Shown: positions 15,456-23,773 of the stretch, piece by piece
Layout: every line of letters begins with the position of its first letter
How positions within the stretch are numbered: the stretch's first letter is position 1
Assembly: GCA_015655075.1 (NCBI GenBank)
Contig: JAATFT010000066.1
Coordinates: 1 to 35,559, forward strand
Direction: 5' to 3'
From: Clostridiales bacterium
GTDB taxonomy: Bacteria > Bacillota > Clostridia > Lachnospirales > Lachnospiraceae
DNA length: 35,559 nt
Translations under genes and position numbers: made by a program
Notes under the pieces: model-generated
Databases searched by the model: none
Seen by the model: the letters and a program-made list of their open reading frames with translations, nothing else
What the model was told of the DNA's origin: nothing

Positions 15456-18400
15456 TCAGACATATATTTCCGGTGCTTTTAATATTCCAAATTGAACCAA
15501 TACATATTCATAACACCAGGCTTCCCCTTCTGTCCTCCATAAAGACGGACGGGACTCATTCTTAACAGACTCATCGGTAGAATGAAGATGGGAAAAAGTA
15601 TTATAACGGTTTCCAAACAGGCAGAGTTTCAGTCTGTGCATTCCCGGAGCCAATCCGGTTATATCAAATTCATAAGGCGGAAATATAATGCTTCCCTTAC
15701 GCTCATCATCTATATAAACACCAATCAGGGCACCTCTGTATTTATTTGCCCGGATTCTAAGCTTTCCTTCCGGACAATTTACATTAAGGCAGTAGTAAAG
15801 ATTCCCACTGTAAAAATCCAGGTTCTGGCCGACAACGGAACCAAAAGTGATTTTTTCAGGCTTGGAAGTAATAACCGCTTTTCTCCCGGTTACCCGTACT
15901 CCGAAATTGCCCAGCAGATAAGCAGGTTCCAAATTAGTATCCTCCCCAAAGGGTAATTCCAACTCCAGAATATTAATTCCTGTTAAAAGTCTGCCAAGAC
16001 ATACCTTTTGGATCTTTTCGTCCACATACCATCCTGTCTGCACATTGGAAATTCTTTCTCCATTCCATACAATTACTGTTTGCTCTCTTTCCTCCAAAGC
16101 AAGCGAAACCATTTCCAGTTCTATATTACTTTCTATATGATAACGTAAGCGTAATATATGTTCCGGCCTCTTCTTTTCCCTAGAGCGTGTTTGAAAAATG
16201 CTTGTGCCGGGCCGGATGCTCCACTTTGTGGGAGGCAAGGAGCGATATCGGCTGCGTAGCGGTGCTACGCTCCCAAGATCGCGACGCAGTATACCGCAAA
16301 GTGGAGCGTTCAGAACGGTACGATGATTTTTCAAACATGCTCTAGTATACGGTTGTGCCATGGAAAATGTTCTAAGAGGTAAATTTAGCCTTTTCCTAAT
16401 CTTCGTATCAATCCGTAAAATTTCCTCAACTGCTGTATATTCCTCTCCGTCCAGTGAAACTTCTGCCATATCAAGCAGCAGTACATTCGGTTCTTCCAGT
16501 TCATATGCAATTTCCGTTTCCAGAAAACTTGAAAGCCATCTGACACCTTTTTGCATTTCCTGGACTTCTTTATTTGTATTTTCTGCCTTCAGGCCGGCTT
16601 TTAGCCACAGCAGCAATGAATCATAACCATACATAACTTTACGTATCTTTGTTATACCGGCTTCATATTCCGCAGGCAATTCGTAAATACGGCCTGAAAA
16701 TGTGTCATAACAAATGGGGTTATAAGTACCTTTTAAGGTAATGCACAATTCTTCTTTGGTCGATATGTCACGGCTGACCGGTTCCTTTACAGGTGCAATA
16801 AATAGTATTTTATCCCTGTCGATCTGTTTCAGCTGATGAATATAGCCTTCATGAATGGTCCCATCCATTTTTCTTATTTCAACGTCCCGGAGTTTCTCCG
16901 CAACCTTCAATATATCGTGTCTGCTGAAAGGAATTCTTCCTGAAAAGCCTTCCATTCTTAACCGCAATGTCTCTGCTCTTTTCCCATCCGACACCCGGAG
17001 ATAATCACCTACTACAACAACACTCCCTCCGGCACGGGCAAATTTTTCTAAAATCATAATTGTACTTTCCCTAAGGGAAATACAGTTTGGAACCAACACC
17101 ATTTCATACCTCATCTGCCCGGCCTGTAACGGATAATTAACTTCCGGGCATAATTCAGGCAGTAAACCTTCGCTTAAATAATCAAAGTCAATATTCCCCG
17201 TCAGCAACCAGTTAATCAGATTCATGAAATCCTGATCCATATCCCTTCGCAGCGCTCCGGTCTCATCTTCCGGTCCGAAGGCCGTCCAATAGCTTTCAAT
17301 GGGATGAATCACTGCCAGCCGTACACAGGGGTTTCCCTGCTCCAAAATCAGATTAATCCTGGCAAAATGGTTTTCTATCTGTTTAAATTCCCGATACCAG
17401 GGAGCCTGGTAGAAAATACTTGCAGGGAAATCCCTCTTCATTTCACCTGCAAGCGTCATCAGAGAAAGATGGGGCACCCGCAGTGTGATTCCAAGAGCTG
17501 CCTGCCAATCCCCCTGAAATTTATAACCTCGGAAATCAAAGCTCCAGTTGGTAACACCATAAAGTTCTGACATGGCGCCCTTTTTGCCATATTGGTGTAC
17601 AATGGACTGAACCTGTTTTGCGGTAGTCAGGTCAACTTCGTTGAACAGCAGGTCCATACCCGGCAGATCCATATGCCTGTACATGCGCAACAGGTCACCG
17701 TCTGAACGGTTCTGCATAAACAAAGTCTCTTCATACAGATAATGTCCTGTAAACCCGATTCCGTTTTTTCCGCACCAGTCTCCGATATTCTTTGCGTAAG
17801 ACATTTCAAAAAGATCCGCTAAGAGCTTATGATAGCAATAACGTCCATAGGAATCCCGGTCCTCTGGCAATTCCCAGAAAAGCTCAGGAATGCAGTCCAG
17901 AAGCTCTATCCCAAATTGTGCTTTATAAAGAGACAGAATTTCCTCTGTCCAGGGCATAAATACATCCTTTGCCGAAAAAGCATCTGGTAAATTTTCTTTA
18001 TAAAGCATATGGGGCTCGTCGGTAAATATGGCGGGTATATACTTACCAAACTCATGGCCCAGCTTTGCTTTATAAACTTCATGGGTATTCTGTAAGAAGA
18101 AATCAATGGCCCTTTTATTCAGTACATCAACATAGGTCCCTCCGTTATACCAGGAATGTGCCGGATTCGTTTCTGCATAAGCATACCATTTTTCTCCTTC
18201 TGCTTTATCACCCTCTTCGATCCTGCGAAAACCTGTAAGCCTTCCCTCCGTATTAATTATAATATCATAACAGGCTAATAACTCTCCTTCTCCTGAGCGT
18301 ACACCCACTGCAAAATTAGCCATATAATTTTTATCTGCCGCCAGGTCTTCCTTCTGATAAGGAACCTTCGTAAATAACAAATGCCTGACCCGGTATTCCG

Positions 18401-18710
18401 GGGTTTTCGTAACCTTTCCTCCTGCAAATCCGGAAGGCCATCTGTCCTCATCATACAGATAAGTCAGAAGGTCCATATCCTTGCCTTTTTCAACGCAGTG
18501 TTTCACCAGCTCCAAAAATTCTTTCCCTAAATATTCGGTATCAAGCCCTACACGTGTATGAATATGATATCCTCCAAATCCCATTTCTTTAAATATTTCT
18601 ATCTGCCGTAACAAAGTTTCCTTTTCCAGTTTCGTGTTCCAGGCCCAGAAAGGAGCACCGCGATAACGCTTATCCGGATTTTTAAATTCTTTTTCCAGAA
18701 AATATTCCAT
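15456..18710 (-). CDS. Large TIM-barrel glycosyl hydrolase (GH106-like), carrying an in-frame palindromic repeat
   Basis: The 1084-residue predicted cytoplasmic protein has no signal peptide. The N-terminal part looks like a clan-A-type (beta/alpha)8 glycosidase: GAPFWAWN (residues 18-25), GFGGYHIHTR (44-53), YLYDEDRWPSG (84-94) and an FTDEP strand end (229-233) with a likely catalytic Glu232. The overall arrangement resembles GH106 alpha-L-rhamnosidases; the exact family and linkage are uncertain. A middle domain and a C-terminal beta-sandwich follow. Residues about 789-843 are encoded by palindromic repeat copy 3, inserted between the middle and C-terminal domains without breaking the frame. 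Removing 54 codons restores a seamless ...AQPYTREKKRP... and a 1030-residue protein. AGGAGG lies 5 bases before the ATG at 18710. An intrinsic terminator separates it from the sugar ABC operon upstream, so it needs its own promoter or readthrough. Confidence 0.85.
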   Translation of the reverse strand: MEYFLEKEFKNPDKRYRGAPFWAWNTKLEKETLLRQIEIFKEMGFGGYHIHTRVGLDTEYLGKEFLELVKHCVEKGKDMDLLTYLYDEDRWPSGFAGGKVTKTPEYRVRHLLFTKVPYQKEDLAADKNYMANFAVGVRSGEGELLACYDIIINTEGRLTGFRRIEEGDKAEGEKWYAYAETNPAHSWYNGGTYVDVLNKRAIDFFLQNTHEVYKAKLGHEFGKYIPAIFTDEPHMLYKENLPDAFSAKDVFMPWTEEILSLYKAQFGIELLDCIPELFWELPEDRDSYGRYCYHKLLADLFEMSYAKNIGDWCGKNGIGFTGHYLYEETLFMQNRSDGDLLRMYRHMDLPGMDLLFNEVDLTTAKQVQSIVHQYGKKGAMSELYGVTNWSFDFRGYKFQGDWQAALGITLRVPHLSLMTLAGEMKRDFPASIFYQAPWYREFKQIENHFARINLILEQGNPCVRLAVIHPIESYWTAFGPEDETGALRRDMDQDFMNLINWLLTGNIDFDYLSEGLLPELCPEVNYPLQAGQMRYEMVLVPNCISLRESTIMILEKFARAGGSVVVVGDYLRVSDGKRAETLRLRMEGFSGRIPFSRHDILKVAEKLRDVEIRKMDGTIHEGYIHQLKQIDRDKILFIAPVKEPVSRDISTKEELCITLKGTYNPICYDTFSGRIYELPAEYEAGITKIRKVMYGYDSLLLWLKAGLKAENTNKEVQEMQKGVRWLSSFLETEIAYELEEPNVLLLDMAEVSLDGEEYTAVEEILRIDTKIRKRLNLPLRTFSMAQPYTRACLKNHRTVLNAPLCGILRRDLGSVAPLRSRYRSLPPTKWSIRPGTSIFQTRSREKKRPEHILRLRYHIESNIELEMVSLALEEREQTVIVWNGERISNVQTGWYVDEKIQKVCLGRLLTGINILELELPFGEDTNLEPAYLLGNFGVRVTGRKAVITSKPEKITFGSVVGQNLDFYSGNLYYCLNVNCPEGKLRIRANKYRGALIGVYIDDERKGSIIFPPYEFDITGLAPGMHRLKLCLFGNRYNTFSHLHSTDESVKNESRPSLWRTEGEAWCYEYVLVQFGILKAPEIYV
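16180..16345 (-). repeat. 166-bp palindromic repeat, copy 3, inside the glycosyl hydrolase
   Basis: CTAG...CTAG boundaries and the same 166-bp length as copies 1 and 2. On the minus strand it is read by the host gene in the same frame that is open in the other copies. The peptide begins RACLKNHRTVLNAPLCGILR and ends GTSIFQTRSR. It differs from copy 1 at several codons (for example RRDLGS for RRNFGS, and SRYRS for AQNRS), none of which creates a stop. The duplicated TA (or CTAG) means the net addition is 162 bp. Confidence 0.95.
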
Positions 18711-18808
18711 AAAACCTCCTATATACCATGGATAATCTATCTGTTTCATATATTAGAAGCGGATATTCGCAATCCGTTCCACTACTTCCTTTACTTCCTT
18801 GTATGGTT

Positions 18809-18847
18809 AAAAAAACTAGCAGGCAGTGTTTTTTCCACCGCCCGCTA
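18809..18847 (-). terminator. Rho-independent terminator of the CUT2 sugar operon
   Basis: On the minus strand a 12-bp stem (TAGCGGGCGGTG with CACTGCCTGCTA, two G-T pairs) around a GAAAAAA loop is followed by GTTTTTTT. It lies 11 bp after the stop of the last permease gene. Confidence 0.9.
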
Positions 18848-18858
18848 CAATAAGGTTA

Positions 18859-19806
18859 TTATTTTGCTGTCATTAATCTTCTGTAAAAATTTGTGATATT
18901 TTTCGAATTAGAAGAATATCCCATGACAATGATCAGGAAAATTCCTAAAACAATATCCTGAAGGGCGTCCGGTAACCCTAGTGCAATAAATCCATTGAAA
19001 ATAATTGATATGCACAGACCGCCTATAAAAATTAGTATGGGCATGTTATCTAATGTTTTTCTCATCTGGCGGCCGATAATTACACACATAATCGGTTTAA
19101 ATATAATTCCGAGGGTGCCCATCCCTGTACTTGCCGTTATGGCTCCGGAATAGCATATGGTTAAAACTGCTGCAATTGCACAATATACCCCTGTCAGCAT
19201 AATTGCTATGAATTTTACCCTATCTGCGTGCACTCCTATGTTTCTGCACATCTTTTCATCATTACCGACTGCCGTAATATGACACCCAATCCTCATTTTA
19301 TAATAGAGTATATAGCACAACACGCCGGACAGTATGAGGATTATAATATTATTCGGATAAGATCCAATCTGATATATATCACTGCCGATTCTAAGGTAAC
19401 CGCTGCTGCCTGTCAGTTTTGCCCCTAAAACCTCATATATCATAACAATTCCAAGGGATACAACCATTACCGGTATTTTCAGATACTGGTACAGAACTGC
19501 CATAAGCAGTGCACCAAACATAGCACCTGCTAAACATCCGAAAATCAGACCTGGCATCCCCATACTTTGGGATAAAATACCTCCAAAAATTGCTGCAAAT
19601 ACGGTTCTTGCTCCCATGCTAAAGTCCATCAACTCGGCATTCATGAGTAAGCTAAGACCAAAACCGATTACTACCTGTATAATGCTCTGGCTTATTATAA
19701 CCGGAATACTGTGAAAGCCAAAACCCGGAGCAATAAGTGTAAAAATCAGAAACATTCCGACTGGTAGCAGCAACAATTTTATTATATTTATAATGTTCCT
19801 ATCCAT
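18859..19806 (-). CDS. Sugar ABC transporter permease 2 (RbsC-like, CUT2)
   Basis: This 315-residue membrane protein has eight to ten hydrophobic segments and belongs to the RbsC/AraH (BPD_transp_2) family. Typical pieces are MNAELMDFSMGARTVFAAIFGGILSQ (in two stretches) and the cytoplasmic AVGNDEKMCRNIGVHADRVK loop that contacts the ATPase. It is the last gene of a four-gene operon and starts 20 bp after the binding-protein gene, with AGAGGAA as ribosome site. It differs clearly from the other permease at 21072-22019, so the transporter is probably a heterodimer, as in LsrCD-type systems. Confidence 0.9.
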   Translation of the reverse strand: MDRNIINIIKLLLLPVGMFLIFTLIAPGFGFHSIPVIISQSIIQVVIGFGLSLLMNAELMDFSMGARTVFAAIFGGILSQSMGMPGLIFGCLAGAMFGALLMAVLYQYLKIPVMVVSLGIVMIYEVLGAKLTGSSGYLRIGSDIYQIGSYPNNIIILILSGVLCYILYYKMRIGCHITAVGNDEKMCRNIGVHADRVKFIAIMLTGVYCAIAAVLTICYSGAITASTGMGTLGIIFKPIMCVIIGRQMRKTLDNMPILIFIGGLCISIIFNGFIALGLPDALQDIVLGIFLIIVMGYSSNSKNITNFYRRLMTAK

Positions 19807-19826
19807 CTGAATTCCTCTTTCTGCTT

Positions 19827-21023
19827 TTAGTTAACCGCATTTCTGGAAAATTCGATCATCTTAAGCTGCAGTTCCTCTTCCGTGAGTCCCTGATTATTTG
19901 CCTTGATCAGCTGCTTCATCTCGTCTTCCGTATAATATAAAGTAGATGCATCACCAAACTTTTTCAGCCATTTTTCTGCAGTTTCTTTATTGTTAATATC
20001 AAACATAGAGCAGGTGAGTGTAACCTTTTTATCTGATACCGGGTTTCCCATACAGGTGTTTACCAAAAGTACAAAACTCATAAACGGGTCATATCCCCAG
20101 CTTGGAAGTCCCGAACAAGTCACAAGAATACCTTTTTCAAATAATTCGCTCATGGAATCCGGGAAATCAATGGTAGCTAATTTAACACTGTCCTGACGGT
20201 CGGCATCCTCAATCGCTTTTGCTACTGCTTCATGAACACCTGCGCCGGTTGCCCCGACGATAAAGACAGCATCCAGAGCACTGTATGCAGTAAGAAAGCT
20301 TTCCGTTGCACCAGTAGCATCGGACGCCTGGGCAATATCCCTGGATTCTGCTACAATTTCCATTCCCAATTCCTTACATGCCCTATTTGCACCTTCTTCT
20401 CGTAAATCTGTAGTCGTATTTCCTTTCGCCATTGATATGACAGCTACTTTTTCAGCTCCCAGATTATGCAGGTTTAACATAACCTGATAGCCTGTTGTCT
20501 CTTCATCCTCATAACATTTTCCCACATAATACTCTGAGGATTCTACTAATTTTTTTACCTCTTCATCCAGAATATTCCTAAAGCAAATTCCCCAGTAAAC
20601 TCCTGCTTCTTCACAGAGTGTCTTTACCGTAGGCAGTACGGAGTCTGCAGGCGGCCCAATTAGAATTCCGTCAACACCGGCTGCAATCTGGTTTTCCACA
20701 AAAGCTATGGTGGCATCCGCTGATGCCGCTACTCCGCCTTCAAATACAACTTCTCCTCCCGCCGCTTTGGCAAAAGCCTGCAAATTATTACTCATTAAGC
20801 TGAACATGGTTGCTCCGCTGTCACTTAAGCCTACCGCAATCTTAAAAGGCTTTGTTTCCGGCATAGACCCTGTATCTGACTCAGTATTGCCAGTGCCTGC
20901 ATTGTCCGTTGTTTCATTTGTACCGGTTTTGTCTGTTGTGCCAGATCCTTTCTGGCTGCATCCTGCTATTCCCATTACAATTAAAACTACTGTCAAAAAA
21001 ATCCCCATAAATCTTCTTTTCAT
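19827..21023 (-). CDS. Sugar ABC transporter substrate-binding lipoprotein (CUT2)
   Basis: This 398-residue extracellular binding protein is membrane-tethered through a lipid. The signal peptide MKRRFMGIFLTVVLIVMGIA is followed by GC, so Cys22 is the lipidation site. A Ser/Thr/Gly/Asp linker (residues 25-55) leads to a periplasmic-binding (RbsB/LacI-like) fold. Recognisable parts are the KIAVGLSDSGATMFS opening, a QIAAGVDGILIGPPADS segment typical of the family, and a DAVFIVGATGAG strand. GGAGG precedes the ATG. Within the operon it lies between the two permeases. The ligand is unknown, but the divergent YesN/YesM pair and neighbouring hydrolase suggest a plant- or host-glycan sugar. Confidence 0.9.
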   Translation of the reverse strand: MKRRFMGIFLTVVLIVMGIAGCSQKGSGTTDKTGTNETTDNAGTGNTESDTGSMPETKPFKIAVGLSDSGATMFSLMSNNLQAFAKAAGGEVVFEGGVAASADATIAFVENQIAAGVDGILIGPPADSVLPTVKTLCEEAGVYWGICFRNILDEEVKKLVESSEYYVGKCYEDEETTGYQVMLNLHNLGAEKVAVISMAKGNTTTDLREEGANRACKELGMEIVAESRDIAQASDATGATESFLTAYSALDAVFIVGATGAGVHEAVAKAIEDADRQDSVKLATIDFPDSMSELFEKGILVTCSGLPSWGYDPFMSFVLLVNTCMGNPVSDKKVTLTCSMFDINNKETAEKWLKKFGDASTLYYTEDEMKQLIKANNQGLTEEELQLKMIEFSRNAVN

Positions 21024-21071
21024 TTGATTTCCTCCTTAAAATCTTTTAATATTATTAATTTTCTTTAAATT

Positions 21072-22019
21072 TTATTTAATAACTACCAGATTCTTTCTTT
21101 CAAAGGAAATGGCAATGGTAATCAGGAAAACAATCCCTTTTATCAATTGCTTGTCATAAGTACTAAGTCCCATTAAAACCATTCCATTCGTTAAAAATGC
21201 CATTGTCAGACTTCCTATTACAGCCGAACTGAACTTTGCTCCGGCTCCCCCTGAAAGAGGTATGCCGCCAAGCAATGCCGCGCATAATACATTCATAAAA
21301 AGTTCACTGCCGGTTAATACCGTTGACGTTCCTGTACGGATCAGGCTGAAAAATCCCAACAGGCCTGATATGGCTCCTACGGTCATGAAAGCTGCTATTT
21401 TTAATTTCCCAATCTTTACACCGGACTGCTTAGCTGCTTCCGCACAGGAGCCGATTGCACGACATCTTTTGCCATATGCCGTAAATCGGAATACATAAAA
21501 CCCTGCTGATAAAACGATTATTATTACTATAAACTTAACAGTCAGCGTATTCCATTGCAGCATACTAATCGGAGCTGTCAAACTGCCGCCTGCCAGGGCT
21601 AATACCAGAATGCCGTTTACAATATATTGCACAGACATAGTCCCTATCAAGGAGCCTATTTTCAGCTTTACGTGCACAAAGCCATTAATATAGCCTGCTA
21701 TGATACCCGGAACAACCGCAAAGGGTATGGCAAGCAAAGGATGAATGCCTGCTCCTACCGCAGCAGTGGCACAGCAAAGTCCCATAACCGAACCGATGGA
21801 AAAGTCCAGGTTTCCCTGCGCCATAATAAATATGTAACCTGTAACCCCAATGATAATGAAAAAACATTCACTTATGATTGCCTTAAAATTTGCTGTACTA
21901 AGAACCCTGCCACCACTGTATATCTGAAAGAAAACAATAACTCCCACCAGACCAAGATATGGGAAAATTGTTTTGAAATTAATCTTTTTTAGAACAATAT
22001 TTTCCTTTTGATTTTTCAT
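21072..22019 (-). CDS. Sugar ABC transporter permease 1 (RbsC-like, CUT2)
   Basis: A 315-residue RbsC/AraH-type permease with about nine hydrophobic segments and the family motif MAQGNLDFSIGSVMGLCCAT. The ATPase-contacting region is AIGSCAEAAKQSGVKIGKLK, and the late segment contains LLGGIPLSGGAGAKFSSAVI, normal for ribose-type permeases. I chose the ATG at 22019 (AAGGGG upstream), 13 bp after the ATPase gene. The earlier in-frame start at 22049 would overlap that gene and lacks a site. Confidence 0.9.
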   Translation of the reverse strand: MKNQKENIVLKKINFKTIFPYLGLVGVIVFFQIYSGGRVLSTANFKAIISECFFIIIGVTGYIFIMAQGNLDFSIGSVMGLCCATAAVGAGIHPLLAIPFAVVPGIIAGYINGFVHVKLKIGSLIGTMSVQYIVNGILVLALAGGSLTAPISMLQWNTLTVKFIVIIIVLSAGFYVFRFTAYGKRCRAIGSCAEAAKQSGVKIGKLKIAAFMTVGAISGLLGFFSLIRTGTSTVLTGSELFMNVLCAALLGGIPLSGGAGAKFSSAVIGSLTMAFLTNGMVLMGLSTYDKQLIKGIVFLITIAISFERKNLVVIK

Positions 22020-22032
22020 TACAAATTCCCCT

Positions 22033-23532
22033 TTATACCATATAATCAATCAGCAATGACTCCGTAGGGTGGGCTTCGCGTCTGAATTCGCCGCTGATTC
22101 TTCCATTTTTAAGAATAATGACACGATCACTCATACCAATTACTTCGGGTAATTCCTCAGAAATTAAAATGATGCTCTTTCCTTCCTTTTTAAGCTTAAT
22201 CATCAAATTATATAGGTTGGATTTTATACCGATATCAATTCCTCTTGTCGGACAATCCAAAATCAGGATGTCTGCTCCGAAGCCCAGCCATTTAGCCAGC
22301 GCAACCTTCTGTTTATTTCCGCCTGATAATTCCATTACATACTGCTTACTGTCCTGCATTTTTATTTCCAGCTGGTCTGCCAGGTAATCAACAAATTTAT
22401 TTTCCCTGCCTGGAAGAATGCATCCGTTTTTAGACAGTTTGTCATAGGACGCAATACATATATTGTCTAGTATGGGTGAATTCGTCATAAGTGCTTCCTG
22501 ATCCCGGTTTTTAGCAATATATCCTATCTTCCTGCTCATAGCCTGGGCCGGGGCTTCGATCTTCTTACCCTTAGCATCTTTTACCTCTCCTGTATCCGTG
22601 GACAGAAGCCCGAATGCAATCCGCCCGATATCATGCATACCACAGTCTGCAAGACCTCCAAACCCCAGAATTTCACCTTTATGAAGTGAAAAGCTTATGT
22701 TGTCAAGTTTCCCTGCGATAACGTCCTTAACCTGCAAGACAATCTCCTCATTTTTACAGGATTCTGAATCAGTCCTGTAATAATTGTCCGATATTTCCCT
22801 CCCTACCATCAATCTTCGGATTACCTGGGTCGAAAAATCTTTCTTTTCCAGGGTGTCTACATAATTACCATCCCGCAATACCGTCAGACGGTCACATTTA
22901 TCCACCATTTCATCAATATCATGGGAAATAAATATAACGCTGTTTCCTCCCTTTTTCATTTTTTCCATAATTAAATACAAGATATCTCTTCCGGTCCTGC
23001 TTAGAGCTGTGGTAGTTTCATCTACAATAAGAATCTTAGGCTTTATGCTTACAGCCCGCGCCAGTTCAACCAGTTTTCCGTCCTCAAAGCTTAAGTTCCC
23101 TATCATGTCAGAAGGGGATATATGGGAGGCCCCTATTTCCTGTAAAACTTTTGCCGCCTCTCTTTTCATCCTTCTGCCATCCAATATTCCCGCTTTTACA
23201 AAACGTTTTTCAGCACCGATAAATATATTATTTGCTGCGGACAGATGATCAAAAGTACTCTTTTCCTGTAATATCATGCATATACCGGAATAGTTCGCTT
23301 CCATACTGTTTTTAGGAAAATACTGCTGCCCTTCTAAAAACATACTGCCACTGTCAGCCGCCCAAATCCCCGCAATAATGGAAGCCAAAGTAGATTTCCC
23401 GGATCCGTTTTCGCCGATAAGCCCAAGAACTTCACTGCTCTTAAGTTCCAGCTTTACTTCCTTAAGGGCCTTTGTAACGCCAAAGCTTTTAAACATGTCC
23501 TTTGCTTCAAACAAAACTTTTTGCTGACCCAT
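22033..23532 (-). CDS. Sugar ABC transporter ATP-binding protein (RbsA/MglA-like, two domains)
   Basis: A 499-residue protein with two fused ATPase domains that powers the CUT2 importer. Domain 1 has Walker A GENGSGKST (residues 40-48), the degenerate signature LSFEDGKLVELARA and Walker B ILIVDETTTALS. Domain 2 has the expected degenerate Walker A region (GFGGLADCGMHD), an intact signature LSGGNKQKVALAKWL, and Walker B ILILDCPTRGID. In that last motif Cys427 replaces the usual catalytic Glu, so hydrolysis should rest on domain 1. The start is the ATG at 23532 after AAAGGAA; an upstream in-frame ATG at 23640 adds 36 non-family residues. It is the first gene of the operon, divergent from the YesN-type regulator. 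Confidence 0.93.
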   Translation of the reverse strand: MGQQKVLFEAKDMFKSFGVTKALKEVKLELKSSEVLGLIGENGSGKSTLASIIAGIWAADSGSMFLEGQQYFPKNSMEANYSGICMILQEKSTFDHLSAANNIFIGAEKRFVKAGILDGRRMKREAAKVLQEIGASHISPSDMIGNLSFEDGKLVELARAVSIKPKILIVDETTTALSRTGRDILYLIMEKMKKGGNSVIFISHDIDEMVDKCDRLTVLRDGNYVDTLEKKDFSTQVIRRLMVGREISDNYYRTDSESCKNEEIVLQVKDVIAGKLDNISFSLHKGEILGFGGLADCGMHDIGRIAFGLLSTDTGEVKDAKGKKIEAPAQAMSRKIGYIAKNRDQEALMTNSPILDNICIASYDKLSKNGCILPGRENKFVDYLADQLEIKMQDSKQYVMELSGGNKQKVALAKWLGFGADILILDCPTRGIDIGIKSNLYNLMIKLKKEGKSIILISEELPEVIGMSDRVIILKNGRISGEFRREAHPTESLLIDYMV

Positions 23533-23630
23533 TATGTTTATTCCTTTCTGAAATATATTTCCAAAGCACTGTGTACACACTATCCCTTTGCTTTGACAAT
23601 TGTATTCTAACAAGTAGGAAAGAAATTTGA

Positions 23631-23660
23631 AACATAACAATCCAATTATTTTGTTATGTT
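23631..23660. promoter_or_regulatory. Inverted repeat between the CUT2 operon and its regulator
   Basis: AACATAACA (23631-23639) and TGTTATGTT (23652-23660) are perfect inverted copies 12 bases apart, so their centres are 21 bases (two helical turns) apart. The site lies about 100 bp upstream of the ATPase start and about 115 bp upstream of the regulator. It is a good candidate binding site for the YesN-type response regulator. The AAC/GTT-rich half-site is otherwise undescribed to me. Confidence 0.45.
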
Positions 23661-23693
23661 TTTCACTGTTTTGTTTGTAATATCTCTATCGTA

Positions 23694-23734
23694 TTGATTT
23701 TTCCTTTTTCTATGCTAAAATAAACATAGAAAAA
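23694..23734 (+). promoter_or_regulatory. Promoter with overlapping palindrome, YesN/YesM operon
   Basis: TTGATT (23694-23699) and TAAAAT (23716-23721) are 16 bases apart. A perfect 10-bp inverted repeat, TTTTTCTATG (23705-23714) and CATAGAAAAA (23725-23734), surrounds the -10 box. It could be an operator controlling regulator synthesis. Confidence 0.45.
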
Positions 23735-23773
23735 AGTCTTAAAATATAACACAAATCAATATGGGAGGTATCT

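Noticed and set aside
16180..16345. Repeat copy 3 as an assembly artefact
   Set aside because: It differs from copies 1 and 2 at many bases while keeping exact length and matching ends, so it is not a misplaced duplicate read.
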